A DNA stretch of 64,000 bases from Pseudoips prasinana (lineage: Eukaryota > Arthropoda > Insecta > Lepidoptera > Nolidae): positions 14,030,001 through 14,094,000 of the forward strand of contig OX621253.1 of assembly GCA_951640165.1 (NCBI GenBank), written 5' to 3'. Positions 51,655 through 62,867 of this stretch are shown here, one piece after another (the first letter of the stretch is position 1; each line of letters begins with the position of its first letter). The translations under genes were made by a program, and so were the position numbers. Below the pieces are notes generated by a model. It did no database searches and was not told the origin of the DNA. It was given only the letters and a program-made list of their open reading frames with translations.

Positions 51655-52401
51655 CTTAAAGAGACCATCGAGCGGAACCAGAGTCTGGAAAGTGTTCGCA
51701 ACAGATTTGTCTGATAGGCAGACTGAGATTGGTAGAACTGTCACGTCAACACCTAAGTTGCTGGGAGAGATTGAGAAGTTCTACGGACGTATACGATAAT
51801 GCGACTTCCAGTCTATAGTCAGACCTCAGATCCAAGAGCAAGACTAACCCGACATTACACCGACGATATCCCGGTCATCAGCATGTACGAGACTAAAATG
51901 CAACTCAAACAACTTAAAAAAAAAACGGGGCGCCTAGTGATGATGGAGTCCTGTAGGCGGTTGGTTCACCAATTCTACGGGTCTTTTTTTTTTTTTTTAT
52001 TGGGTGAACTACACTATAATAATGTTTAGGATATACAATATAATTAATTATGATATCCACACCGTTTACCACAGATAAAGTTAAAACATATGAATAAGTT
52101 CAAATTGAGAGTCGAACAATTATGCAAAAATTAGAGAAAAGATAGTACGAACAACATAATACACAGTCTTTACTACATAGCCTTCAGAGGTTATTTAAGT
52201 CTGTCATCATAATGTGTATTAATTCCAAACTCTCTTCTTCTCTCTCTTCTCTCTTCCAAACTCAAACTCCAAAAGCATGGCATAGGAAGGTGGTCGTGCG
52301 TTCCTTCAAAAAGGGCGATAAAACCCAATAAAATTTGTACACTTTATTCTGAAAACTCTAAAAACTCTGTTTACGGAAGTCATTACGAATCGTCGAATCG
52401 T

Positions 52402-52447
52402 ATAGTCTTGCATGCAGGTTTGACTTCAAACCTGCATGCAAGACTAT
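52402..52447. repeat. perfect 20-bp inverted duplication
   Basis: ATAGTCTTGCATGCAGGTTT and its exact complement around GACTTC, inside the decayed RTE copy and absent from the other RTE copy in the window. Confidence 0.85.
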
Positions 52448-52781
52448 TCGTAATAACTATTCGTAATAAGCCGAAAAAGCCGGTTTCCGAGAAGTTTCAC
52501 ATACATACCTACGTACCTACAGGCGTTTGTGGACTATGAGAAAGCCTTGATTGAAACATGGGCCGTACTGAGGTCTCTTCAAAGGTGCTAAATTTATTAC
52601 CATATGTATATCCAGGTATTAAAGCGAGGCGTGAGACAGGGAGACGTCATATTATATATCCGAAACTGTTCACCACTGTAGTGGAAGATGTCTTCAAACT
52701 TCTGGAATGGGAAGGCTTTGGTATCAATATCAATGGCGAGTACATCACTCGCCTTCGATTTTCCAATAACATAGTAGTCAA

Positions 52782-53165
52782 AGTCAAAGTCAAAAATTAT
52801 TTATTCCGTAAAAAAATAGAGTCATTTATGTGGAATCGTCATATTTTTGTACCCTGCCGTGCAGTGCATGGCAGCTACTGAGAAACACTGCGATAAAACT
52901 CAGTAGGAATCCTTTTTTTAAATAAAATATACTTAAGATTAATTACAATCATGTGTGTTGACTCCGAACAACTCAATCCTAAGCACTTTTATCACTTAAA
53001 TAATCAGAAATTTTGTAATATGCCCTGTTACACAATTTGGCTTTAATAATTCTTTTAAACTTATTCGTAGACAATTCTCTAATATCATTGGGAAGTTTGT
53101 TATAAAATATTTTACATTGCCCCATAAAAGAGTTACTCATTTTGTGAGGACGGGTAGTATGCAAT
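52782..53165 (-). pseudogene. LINE 3' fragment inserted in the RTE copy
   Basis: The minus frame 53164-52979 reads MHTTRPHKMSNSFMGQCKIF, YNKLPNDIRELSTNKFKR, then AYYKISDYLSDKSA and a stop: the C-terminus I associate with lepidopteran jockey-group LINEs. Its 3' UTR runs to a repeated TGACTT tail (AGTCAAAGTCAAAGTCAA on the plus strand). It breaks the RTE reading frame. Confidence 0.65.
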
Positions 53166-53204
53166 ATGAGATTATTCTTATATCTAGTACAAGCGGCCCG
53201 GTAC

Positions 53205-53480
53205 GTGCTTCGCTACGTATAAGGCATAGTAATAAAAAAAAAGATTATTAAGTTCATTTATTCAAACAAATAAATATTTTAAATTGCTAAAAGATGTTGA
53301 ATTTACACTTATACAAGACTTTTTTTAAATTTTCTCTACGTACAAACCTTCCCTGGACTTGTACGAATAATTCAAGACCAAAATTAGCCAAATCTGTAAA
53401 GGTGTTGTTTAGTTATAACATTAGAACGAAAAGTGGCATTGATTTATATATAGGTATATATAGATTTACATTATGTGTAT
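53205..53480 (+). repeat. ACTAGC-type repeat remnant inserted in the RTE copy
   Basis: AGCGGCCCGGTACGTGCTTC, AACCTTCCCTGGACTTGTAC and CAAGACCAAAATTAGCCAAA share their order with 38976-39235. Confidence 0.5.
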
Positions 53481-54225
53481 CGCTCCTTTTACAGAAGGAA
53501 TCTATATTTTTACGCACATATACTAGGTTTTCATTGCTGACACCATGGGAGATCTCAGTACAATGCTCGATGACCACAGTAGAGTCTCCCAACAAGTGGA
53601 TCTTAAAAATTAACATGGATAAGGTAAAAATCATATCGAACCACCATATTGCACGCACTGAAGTGAAGGATGGCGCCTCTGCACTCAAATTTGTAGATAT
53701 TTATCTAGGACAGACCATCCAACTAGGTAGGACCAACATCGAGAAAGAGGTCAATCGTAGAATCCAACTTCTCATAGCAGCGTTAGAAAAGCTACGTAAT
53801 ATCTTCTCGTCCGCCGCAGTGTCTCAAGTTCAAAGTGATAACTTATGGAACAGAGACGTGGTCGCTTACTATGGGCCTCATAAGGAGGCTCAAAGTCACC
53901 CAAAAAGCAATGGAGAGGGCTATGCTTGGAATATCCAGCGAAACAAAGTAGCCGACATAGCCCAAACAATTGCCAAACAGAACCGGCAGTGGGTAGTGCA
54001 CATACGTAGCTGAACCAACGCCGCGACGGCCACTTGGACAGACAAGTTCTCAATTGGCGACCACAAACCAGAACATGCAGCGTGGGTAGGTCCCCTACAA
54101 GGTGGACCCACAATCATGCAAGGGTCGCAGGCGGGCGGATTTTTGCGGGCAACACAAGATTAGCCATTGTGGAGATACTTGGGGAGATCTTTATCTAGCA
54201 GCGGACGTCTTTCGGTTGATATGAT

Positions 54226-54734
54226 GTTGTGGAAAGTTTCAAATGATTAAAGTAATCACACAGTTTTCATCTGCTGTTGTTACTATTTCGCGGTCTCTGC
54301 GAACATTTGCGGATCACTGCTGCACCTTGATAGCCCCAACAGCATTTCGAAACCCTTATAATATTGTACCCAGATGGCGTTACCTATAGGTATGGTGTGT
54401 ATACATACCTTATCCACAGACTGTATTTGTAGAAAGATTGACACAATGCTTTAAACAGAGTTATTTTCACCTACATGCTACGAAGTGTTAAGATTGGTCA
54501 TGATGATGGCTTTTCTGTATAACCTATCCTATCATTAATTGCTTGGTTAGGTATATCTAAAAACTGGTTAGGCAGCGTCGTCGATTAAAATTTAAAAATA
54601 TTATCACACCTCTCTATAATATGGACTAAAATAAAAAAGGATATATAAGACTATAAAAAGAAATACAGTAGGTACCTACATTATGAAACCTCAGAAATCT
54701 ATACAAATAAATAAAGTAGAAATATCTGTTGGTA
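54226..54734. other. no gene recognised
   Basis: AT-rich spacer between the two RTE copies. No exon or repeat assigned. Confidence 0.4.
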
Positions 54735-55125
54735 ATGACAAAATATGTATATTTCAAATGTGTATAAGGTTTTTACGAAAGTGATACTGAACAGAATTTC
54801 GAACACTCTTGACGAAAGCCAACCCGTGTAACAGGCAGGGTTCAGGAAAAACTTTAGTACAATCGACCATATACACACCATCAAACAACTTCTACAAAAA
54901 TATTACGAATACAACAAACCTATCTATCTGGCCTTCATAGATTATTCAAAAGCCTTCGACAGCCTTAAACATAAGTTTGTATGGCAAAGTCTTTTGGAGC
55001 AGGGAGTACAGTATGCTTATGTAAACGTCATCAAAAATATCTACAGCGAGAGCAAAGCTAGCATCAAGTTGGAGTCTCTGGGGGATACCTTTCCAATTGA
55101 TAGGGGATTCAGGCAAGGTGACCCT

Positions 55126-57370
55126 CCCTCCGTCACCGTCGTACCATGATTGGGACGACCAGTTGGAGGTGACGGAGGGGGAGCTGGACCGAGCAGTACG
55201 GTGACTTGCGGCCCGAAATACCGCCCCTGGCCCGGATGAGGACCGGTTGAGGCAACTGTTCACCAGCTGCCTCCGTAGTGCCGTGTTCCCCACCTGCTGG
55301 AAAGAGGCAAGGCTTGTGCTTCTGCAGAAGCCGGGCAGGACCGCCGATTCTCCCTCGGCGTTCCGACCAATATGCTTGCTAGACGAGGCGGGCAAGCTCT
55401 TTGAGCGTGTCATAGCCGCCCGTCTCAGCGAGCATCTGTCGCGTGTTGGCCACGACTTATCGGACAGCCAGTTCGGATTCCGGCAGGGACGTTCGACGCT
55501 GGACGCGATTAACCGCGTCCGCGCCCTGTCGGAGCCCGCCGTTCGTGCGGGGGGGGGGGTGGCGTTGGCGGTGAGTTTAGACATCGTCAACGCCTTCAAC
55601 TCCGTCCCCTGGCGGGCGATACGGGAGGCACTGGTCCATCATAACGTGCCTCCCTATCTCCGTGGTATAGTCGGGGCATATTTGCGCGACAGGACGATTC
55701 AATTCGTCGGTCGGAACGGGATTGAGATCCAGAGGGAGCTCTCCTGCGGGGTTCCTCAGGGGTCCGTGTTGGGACCTCTGCTATGGAGCCTCGCGTACGA
55801 TTCGGTCCTGCGGATAAGCCTCCCTCCCGGAGTGAGCGTCGTCTGCTATGCGGACGACACGCTCGTCATAGCCCGGGAGGTAAGCTTCTAGCGGGCGGAA
55901 CGGCTCGCCGAACTCGGAGTTGCGTGTGTCGTCGCGGCCATTTTGAGACTGGGCCTTCGGGTAGCGCCTCACAAGACCGAGGCGCTATGGTTCCACGGCT
56001 TACGCCGTAGGGATGAACCACCCAGTATGTCGATGGGTCGATGGTGATGACCAGAGGTCAGGGTGGGGCGGTACATGAAGTACCTGGGCCTCACCCTAGA
56101 CAGCCGATGGGGCTTCGAGGAGCATTTCGGGCGTCTGGCCCCCCGAGTGCGCCGGGTAACCGGTGCGTTACACCGGCTTTTGCCGAACCTCGGGGGTCCC
56201 AGGGAAGAAGTTCGCCGCCTCTACGGAGGTGTCGTGCGATCCATGGTCCTTTATGGGGCGCCCGTCTGGTCTGAACGCCTGACGGGCGCCTCCAGCGGGA
56301 GGCGCGTATTTTGAATAGCCTGCAGCATGTGGTGGCCATACGGATCGCACGAGGATACCGGATGGTATCCTTTGAGGCGGCGACACTCCTGGCGCGCCTG
56401 CCGCCGTTTGATCTCCTGGCGGCAGTCGACGCGACGGTTTACACCGAGATCCGCGTCCGCCGGGAGAGCGGTGAGGCGCCAGAGCAGACGCTCGTTGCCT
56501 ATAGGCGGGATGCACACCGGCGCGTACTAACACAGTGGCGCGCACGGCTTGAGTTGTGCCTGAACGCGCGCCAACGTGCCGTCGGTGCTATCCTGCCTCA
56601 CCTCGAGGCCTGGGCCCACCCAGGAAGGGCGGTTACGTCACCTACAGACTGACTCAGATACTCACCGGACACGGGTGTTTCGGTGAGTATCTGTGCCGGA
56701 TCGGCCGAGAAGTGACGACACATTGTCACCATTGCGGGAGCGACCTGGACTCTGCCCAGCATACGCTGGAGGAGTGCCCGGCCTGGGAGGCCGAGAGACG
56801 AGTCCTGGTCGCTGAGATCGGACGGGATCTTTCGCCGCCAGCAGTCGTGTATTCGATGCTGGCTGGCGACTCCACCAAATGGGACGCCGTGGTCTCCTTC
56901 TGCGAAGCAGTCATGCTCCAGAAGGAGGCCGCCGAGCGGGATCGGGAACGAGCCGACCCCGCTCGTAGACGGAGGAGGCGGCGGGGCGGCGGCGGCAGCC
57001 GTTAGCCCTACTCCCCTCGGGGTTGCGGTGGCAGTATGAGAAGTGTCCTCTACTGCCGCCACGTGCAAGCAGCCCCGGGAAGACAGCGAACTGTTTGTGG
57101 CGCAGTCGCTGTGCCGTACTGGTAGGAGTCGGCAAATGGGGAGGGCAACCCACAGCTCTCCCCGGGTGCGTGTCCCGACCATCTGGGACACGGCGCAAAA
57201 GGGGGGCACCGGAGCAGCATACCCGCGTTCCCGGGGCTCCCCGTATCAGGCGCCAGAAGAAGTCCACGGCAGGTTAGGTTTAGTCGGTGCGAGTCCGACA
57301 TACCCACCCGCAGACACTTTTTGCGGGTGGCATGCATTAGCATTCCCCCTGCTTTATCAAAAAAAAAAGA
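55126..57370 (+). mobile_element. 5'-truncated R1-clade non-LTR retrotransposon, 12-bp target duplication
   Basis: CAAGGTGACCCT occurs at 55114-55125 and again at 57371-57382. The 2,245-bp insert between them ends in a poly(A) tract followed by GA. GC content jumps relative to the AT-rich surroundings. The 3' UTR ends CAGACACTTTTTGCGGGTGG..CATTAGCATTCCCCCTGC. It is inserted into the RQGDP codons of an RTE ORF2. The same 3' end recurs as a 168-bp insertion at 38411-38578. Confidence 0.93.
55150..57005 (+). pseudogene. R1-clade ORF2 (reverse transcriptase and C-terminal zinc knuckle), disrupted
   Basis: The RT starts with EVTEGELDRAVR, a TGA, then LAARNTAPGPD (some residues missing after it). 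It continues in 55247-55891 as FRPICLLDEAGKLFERVI, DSQFGFRQGRSTLDAINRVR, LAVSLDIVNAFNSVPWRAI, ELSCGVPQGSVLGPLLW and VVCYADDTLVIA. The YADD catalytic motif is intact. A TAG (55889-55891) and later a frameshift break it. KYLGLTLDSRWGFEEHF and LPPFDLLA-type thumb/connection sequence follow. The C-terminus, 56640-57005, has a CX2CX8HX4C knuckle (CHHCGSDLDSAQHTLEEC) and an arginine-rich end. The order and the QGSVLGPLLW..YADDTLV words fit the R1 group (R1/TRAS/SART/Waldo). It cannot make a full protein as it stands. GC-rich shadow frames on both strands here are not genes. Confidence 0.88.
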
Positions 57371-58248
57371 CAAGGTGACCCTCTCTCACCAAAGTTATTT
57401 TCAGCAGTACTAGAACAAATGTTTAGAAAGTTGGATTGGAAGCACCTAGGACTAAACATAAATGGATCGTGACTAAACCACCTAAGATTCGCTAATGACC
57501 TGGTCATATTGAAGGAGAACCCGAGATTACTAGAATCCATGATACAAGCGCTAGCAGACAGAAGCTGAGAAGTGGGTTTGGAAATGAACTCTAGCAAAAC
57601 AAAAATGATGACAAACGTAACAGCTGCAGACATAATTATCAATGGACAAAAACTTGAATATGTTGAAGAATATGTATATCTGAGTCAGATCATATCTCCA
57701 AGTGACCAAATGTCTAAAGAAATTGACAAAAGAATTGCTACTGGGTGGAAAAAAATTTGGGCTTTGAAAGAAATAATGAAAAGCAAGGAACTCGGCATCA
57801 AGATCAAGAAAAAAACTTATGATACATGCATTCTTCCTTGTATTATCTACATATGGCTGTGAAACCTGGGCTCTAACAATAAATCAAAGAGAAAAGCTTG
57901 CAAAATGTCAACGAGCCATGGAAAGGAGCATACTGGGGCTAAAGTTATAAGATAGAGTAAGGAATGTCATGTCACAGATATCCTTACCCATATTGACCAA
58001 ATAAAATGGAGATGGACAGGGCACATGTTCCGCTGTACGCACGAAAAATGGAGCAAGCAGGTAACAGTCTGGTATCCACGAGACGGGTCAAGGAGCCGAG
58101 TTCGCAAAGCGAGAAGATGGGAAGATGATATTAAATTGACTCTAGGTCCCCTTTGGCCAAGAATTGCGACCGACAAGAAACAGTGGAAGACGTTGGAGGA
58201 GGCCTATGTCGTAAGGCACACTGAATTAAGGGATTTACTATAGTTAGT

Positions 58249-58272
58249 AACTTTTCACAATTGTGAAAAGTT
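58249..58272. repeat. perfect 24-bp palindrome
   Basis: AACTTTTCACAA immediately followed by its complement TTGTGAAAAGTT, six nt after the RTE stop codon. It could be an RTE 3' UTR feature. Confidence 0.8.
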
Positions 58273-58357
58273 TCGGAATAAAAGGCTTTATTATAATGTC
58301 AAAATAACAGCTATTTACTATAATGTTCTTGATATTACCAAATATATATAAAAAGTA

Positions 58358-59328
58358 CAGTTCCGCAAACTTATCTGGCCCGCTGGCAGCGTCGCTATTA
58401 TCGCATTTAGTGTTGCTAGTAACTATTTTTTGCAATAAAGTGGGTAAAAATAATATGCATATTGTAACGTAAATGTTACTTCACTAAAAAGCAAACAAAT
58501 ACTGTCATTACAAATATTTATATTTTTATACAATAATTTACATAAAATAATGAACATTTACATAAAATGTATGCTGAGTGTTCTCTAACGGTGATACTCC
58601 AGGTATTATTATGTCCCCGGAATGGTTTAATTCAGAAGTCATTTCATCATCATCATCATTATCGGAATCACTGCTTTCACTTTCACTATCTCTACCTAAA
58701 TGAGTGATGAAAGGCTCGTCTAAGTATCCATCCCTTTTTCAATACACATTTTCAATATTTTTTTACATGATTGTAATGCTTTTGCCATTCATTGACTGTT
58801 ATTTTATGAAAAGCTTCTGCAATCAATGATAGGATTTCAGAATTCGATCTACTAATATTCTGATCTGCTAAAAATTTTTGCATCTGCTTGCTCTTTTTCT
58901 TTCACAAGTTTTCTTACAAATCGCTCCCGGACACCTACAAAGGAAATAGCAAAAATTAAATAAATAAATAATATTTTAAAATATGTATTTTAATTTAAAG
59001 TGCGAGGGGGAGTTTCGTATTTTTTCAGAAGCTGACAACACTAACCTGTAGCAGCAGCTACGCGTTCATACAACTTATTGAAGGGTATAATTGGTGCCTG
59101 AAGGCGTTTTTTTCCCTTCATATAATTTAATACTTGTAATATAACGTTCCTCGCATCACTTTTTAAAGCTTTCAGCATGTTTCACTATTAAAATCCACAT
59201 AGAGAAAAATAAATACGCGCAACAAACAATCAATGGCAGGAATGTCATGGAATAACAGGCCGATTGACATTTAAACTGGCTCGTTAGTTCTACTTTTGGC
59301 CACCGGGTCAGATAAGTTTGTAGCACTA
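58358..59328 (-). mobile_element. Tc1/mariner-type element, internally deleted
   Basis: Ends are CAGTTCCGCAAACTTATCTG..GCCCGCTGGC (left) and, on the opposite strand, TAGTGCTACAAACTTATCTG..ACCCGGTGGC (right), each flanked by TA. The minus strand carries both extremities of a transposase-like gene (next entry) without its catalytic middle. Length is 971 bp. Confidence 0.75.
58560..59178 (-). pseudogene. transposase-like gene lacking its DDE core
   Basis: Exon 1 (59178-59046): MLKALKSDARNVILQVLNYM, KGKKRLQAPIIPFNKLYERV and AAATG. An intron follows (GTTAGT..CCTTTGTAG). Exon 2, from 58934, continues in phase as GVRERFVRKLVKEKEQADAK, then stops. After frame changes come TVNEWQKHYNHVKK and, near the end, DEPFITHLGRDSESESSDSD followed by acidic residues. 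I know an HTH start (SDAREVI..NVxxYMK.. RVAAATG.. VR.I) and a W..HV.K.E..acidic end from transposases of repetitive insect elements. The DDE part expected between them is absent, explaining why the copy is non-autonomous. Confidence 0.65.
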
Positions 59329-59954
59329 TAAATACGGTACTTAAACAAAAAAACTTCACTGACGTTAAGATTTTATTTGTAGTAGCCAATATTTATTATA
59401 AAATATTTATCTACCAAAGATCCATTATATTAACCTTCCGAATGTAAGGTGCTTCTTATATTCTGACAATACCAAATAATATCAAAATACGCTAATCCTG
59501 GTTGTTAAAGTTCCGTGCTACATGTTACAATCAAATAGTTTTGGGCTTAATAAGTTTAGTAAAAATATAGGTATAACATTCCTATTTGTATACATCGGCA
59601 AAGAACTCGCTGAAAGCCAGTTTGCCTGCCTGCCTACCCCTAATTCAGTATTTTAGTACGATAAAATTATATTTAAATTTAATTAAAACGGATAATTACC
59701 TCCCTCGAATATTTTTTTGCATTTGGAATAAAAAAGAAAAATTTCATTTACTAAAATATGGTTAATTTTCAAAACTCAAATTGGCAACACAAATTATCTG
59801 TTTATGGTGTGGTTTATGGCTATGTGTTTATGAAAGGAGACGTCACATTTGACTTTCTGTATTCTTTTCATGAATGTGTTAAATCTTCCAAACATTGTGC
59901 TTTGTTATGTGTTTATAATATATGGAGTTGACTTTTTAGTTAGTGTTAAGTACA
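59329..59954. promoter_or_regulatory. 5' flank and 5' UTR of the CHIC gene
   Basis: AT-rich with no TATA box at a fixed position that I can defend. The last ~100 nt before the ATG (TTGTGCTTTGTTATG..AGTTAGTGTTAAGTACA) are probably 5' UTR. A broadly expressed, TATA-less promoter would be usual for this gene. Confidence 0.35.
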
Positions 59955-60073
59955 ATGGCTGATTTCGATGCAATATACCCAGACGAGATAGAAATCGAGG
60001 AGAATATAGAGGAAACACATGTGACGCTCGTGCCTGATCCAATAATTGTACGAGGTGCTGGGAACATGACAGT
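59955..60073 (+). CDS. CHIC2: CHIC (cysteine-rich hydrophobic domain) protein, first coding exon, partial gene
   Basis: CHIC1/CHIC2 are small palmitoylated proteins on the cytoplasmic face of the plasma membrane and vesicles; insects have one orthologue. This exon encodes 39 residues plus two bases: MADFDAIYPDEIEIEENIEE, then THVTLVPDPIIVRGAGNMTV, with the valine completed by the next exon. MADFDxIY, the acidic stretch and PDPxxVRGxGxxTV are the N-terminal signature of the family, which continues FGLSNKF. The donor GTAAGC follows ACAGT directly, and reading on would hit TAA at once, supporting splicing. The cysteine-rich palmitoylation domain lies in exons outside the window, since I could not find an FGLSNKF-coding exon in the remaining 3.9 kb. 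Confidence 0.88.
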
Positions 60074-61649
60074 GTAAGCTTTTATTTGGCCTTTCTGTTT
60101 AATAACATCAGCTGATGACTAAGGGCTACCTCCGTGTCATAGTATTATTAGAATAAGTGACCTGTATTATAAGCAACAGTGGAAAGTTATTCTCGACTCT
60201 TTGTCATTCATTCAGTGGCATTGAAGGACTATTTCTTTATGCATATTATTGACTGGGCGCCAATTTTCAATTTACTTTTGTGTTTTAAATTGAATTAATT
60301 GTTAAATAGGCTTATGATTATTTAGGTATGCCTACTATAGTTGGAGTTCATTGGCAGATAAATATATAAACAATCTTTTTTTTTAATGGTTCAACATATG
60401 ACTATAATTTCAATCATTTTCTGTATATTCAAGCAAAAGTTATTTCTGAATTCAGGGAAAATTTTAATTGGTTAATCAAGCTATTAATAAATGTCTCCAA
60501 ACATTTAACTTCTGTTAAGATAAAGTACTAAACTAATGAATATTCAGAAAAATTGTAAAACCATGACCTGGTTTTTTTTCTACTAGAATACTTAATTTCA
60601 CTTCAAAGCTGTTGTAATCAGACAGAGACGACAGAGTTGACATTGAAATAATGGTATTATTTTGAAATTATGGCAAGTATTTATTTACTTATAACTAATG
60701 AAAGTAATTAATAAATAGGTAACATGATTCAAAAAAGGGATAGGTGTATAAACCTCACATTATCATATGATAATTTTTCTTTATAAGAGAGCATGTTTAA
60801 ACTGTTGGTCCCTCTGTAATAATGTCCCAGGATATAATTATTTATTATAGACTAGACAAATGTAATGTAATAAGGTCTGTAGAAATAACTTCTGCAGTAT
60901 ATAACATAAAGTGAGACACAAAGGTTTTGACTGCAATGGGCATTAATGACTCAGTTAGCAGGTTAAAGAACTTTATGGGCACAGACTAAAATACACTTGT
61001 TAGTCACTTTATACTTAGGTATTACCTACAGTGAACTTATTTTTTAGACATTAGTTTCTAAATTATGTTTAGCATCTCAATAGAGAGAGCCGAGCTGTGC
61101 TGTATATAACAATTTTGCACAGTGTATATAACAAAACAAACATAAATAATTGTGCTATATCTATTCATGCCTTTGTTTATTGTACTTATGATAGAAACAC
61201 AGTTGTATGATATGCATTATATTATTACGGAACTCATTTCCTTCTATTATACATACCTTCAGTTGAAGTGCAAGGGAAAAATTTACTATGTTAGACCAGA
61301 AATATATTTTGTATACTCAATAAGGAAAATGTACATTGAAACACATGCATAAAATGAGTTAAGGTGAATCAAATGTATTTGCAAGTCATGTTCACAATGA
61401 GTGGGACTCAGTGGCCTAGTACAATATCTGGTACTAAGAAACAACCCATATTTGTCTATTGAAATGTGTAATGGCTCTGACAATTTAGATAAAATTACAA
61501 TAATGGTATTGGTTGCGAAAAATTTATTTCAATACAATCTCTAGGAAGATTCAATTTCTAGAGCTTTCACGGAAAAGTGAACCACAACCTTACAACTGTG
61601 TATTCAAAAATTCAAAGTATTAATTTTGTATGATTTATGTTTCAATGTT
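60074..61649 (+). other. CHIC intron 1, proximal part
   Basis: AT-rich with no recognisable repeat. Chance frames at 61152-61352 and 61286-61483 are not supported. Confidence 0.5.
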
Positions 61650-61900
61650 GACGGGCCTGTTGGCGTGGTTGGTAGATACACTGCCTTTCACCCCGCAGGT
61701 TGTGGGTTTGATTCCCACCCGGGACAAAATTTGTGTGCATGAACATGTCTGTTTGTCTGCTGTAAATTATTTATATAAGTATGTATTTACAAAAGAAAAA
61801 TAGTATTATGTAATATATCAGTTATCTGGGTTCCATAGTACAAGCTTGCTTAGTTTAGGATCAGATGGCCGTGTGTGAATAATGTCCCAGGATTATTATT
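61650..61900 (+). mobile_element. SINE family A, full length, in CHIC intron 1
   Basis: tRNA-like head GGGCCTGTTGGCGTGGTTGG..GGTTGTGGGTTTGATTCCC, then GTGTGCATGAACATGTCTGT, TATTTACAAAAGAAAAATAG, CATAGTACAAGCTTGCTTAG, GATCAGATGGCCGTGTGTGA and a (TTA)n tail. The best-preserved family A copy here. Confidence 0.82.
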
Positions 61901-61935
61901 ATTTTAACTATTTTTTAATTATACAAACTTGCGCA

Positions 61936-61974
61936 GTAGTAAAGCCACAAAGTACTAAGCCTTGTGGCTTTACT
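61936..61974. repeat. small inverted duplication
   Basis: GTAAAGCCACAA and TTGTGGCTTTAC are exact 12-bp arms around an 11-nt spacer, just downstream of the SINE A tail. Confidence 0.7.
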
Positions 61975-62089
61975 TATTACGGTGATTGTACGATCATAAA
62001 ACTGTATTGTATTTTAGTTTTGATTATTCATGCCTTATGTAACACAGCCATTAGCCACATAGTTGCTGGGTCATCAGAACAGCTGTAAA

Positions 62090-62165
62090 AAGCCCAATGC
62101 TGGACAAAAGCCTCCCCCAAGAAGGATATGCCATAACCGCCACGCTTGGCAGACAGGTTGTTGAA
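62090..62165 (-). repeat. RTE 3' UTR fragment
   Basis: CCCAATGCTGGACAAAAGCC, TATGCCATAACCGCCACGCT and TGGCAGACAGGTTG, a short piece of the repeat at 13221. Confidence 0.6.
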
Positions 62166-62867
62166 AAAAGAAAAACTGTAACCTAGTCTAAATGATGCAC
62201 TAGAATATTAATGTTTATATAGACATGTGTAGGTTCAACCATAGAATCCCGAGTCAGGCAAAAAAGTAATACCTACTGGCATTTTTCTTAAAAGATTTTT
62301 TTTTATTTTATGACCTTTAGATGTTTCAACTTCTAGGAGGTAAGAGTATCGATTTGTCTTTGTATATTTTGTATTTCGGAAAAAAAATCATTCTTCTGAT
62401 TCTTTTTTGTAATGGATAATATGTAAGAGCCTACAATAAAGATATGACTGTGGCAAAGGGTTCATCCAAAGGATGTCAGTACTGCTACTTAAAATTTGCA
62501 ATGAAGTGACTATGGTCTTAACAAACTAGTGTAAACCCTTATTTATATAAGGATAGCCTAGTAGACCCATCGAAACTGGGGAATTGCCTCTTAAAATGCA
62601 TTCCACTGACTGCAATAATTTATGAAAACTTCGGCCGAAAATTTATGTATCCGATTAAAGGAGTGTTGCACTAAATTTTAACTAGGCCCAGAAGGTTCTC
62701 TCTCAGATACCTGGATTTGGTCAAAATAACACGCTTTTTTTTAAATAGGGCATTCTTAAATATGCATCTTAATACGTGTCATTACCACGATTTTGCATTC
62801 CGCTACAGCTCTTGAACAAGTCACAGCTTATGCTAAGAAAAACAGCAACACCTTTAAACTCTTAATC
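62166..62867. other. no gene recognised
   Basis: AT-rich intronic sequence. Confidence 0.45.

Larger units (their letters stand above)
51655..54225 (+). mobile_element. decayed RTE-clade LINE, long copy with later insertions
   Basis: Colinear ORF2 pieces occur in several frames. 51700-51960: LSDRQTEIGRTVTSTPKLLG, EIEKFYG, PVYSQTSDPRARLTRHYT and LKQLKKK. 52270-52330: AWHRKVVVRSFKKGDKT. 52520-52770: AFVDYEKA, ETWAVLRSLQ, GVRQGDV-type, FTTVVEDVFKLLEWEGFGIN and TRLRFSNNIVV. 53560-54010: VDLKINMDKVKIISNHHIAR, YLGQTIQLGRTNIEKEVNRR and VADIAQTIAKQNRQWVVHI. 54030-54225: the 3' tail. RTE ORF2 is an endonuclease-reverse transcriptase. The FADD catalytic motif reads FSNN here, and stops and frameshifts abound, so it is dead. 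Insertions: 51990-52230 (T-run bordered) and 52780-53530. Confidence 0.85.
54735..58243 (+). mobile_element. second RTE-clade LINE, split by an R1-clade LINE
   Basis: Left part, to 55125: VFTKVILNRISNTLDESQPV, QAGFRKNFSTIDHIHTIKQL, YLAFIDYSKAFDSL and TFPIDRGFRQGDP. Right part, from 57371: LSPKLFSAVLEQMFRKLD, HLRFANDLVIL, VGLEMNSSKTKMM, YVEEYVYLSQI, RIATGWKKIWALKEIM. The C-terminus (58025-58243) is FRCTHEKWSKQVTVWYPRDG, RSRVRKARRWEDDI and EEAYVVRHTELRDLL, then TAG. The RQGDP|LSP motif is interrupted exactly by the R1-clade insertion. The RT catalytic FADD is FAND, and stops occur at several points. It differs clearly in sequence from the copy at 51.7-54.2 kb, so a second RTE lineage. Confidence 0.88.

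Noticed and set aside
53772..54113. 113-codon minus frame
   Set aside because: Antisense of the decayed RTE ORF2 tail.
55781..57378. Many long overlapping frames on both strands
   Set aside because: They are shadows of the GC-rich R1-clade ORF2; only the plus-strand frames carrying RT and CCHC motifs make sense.
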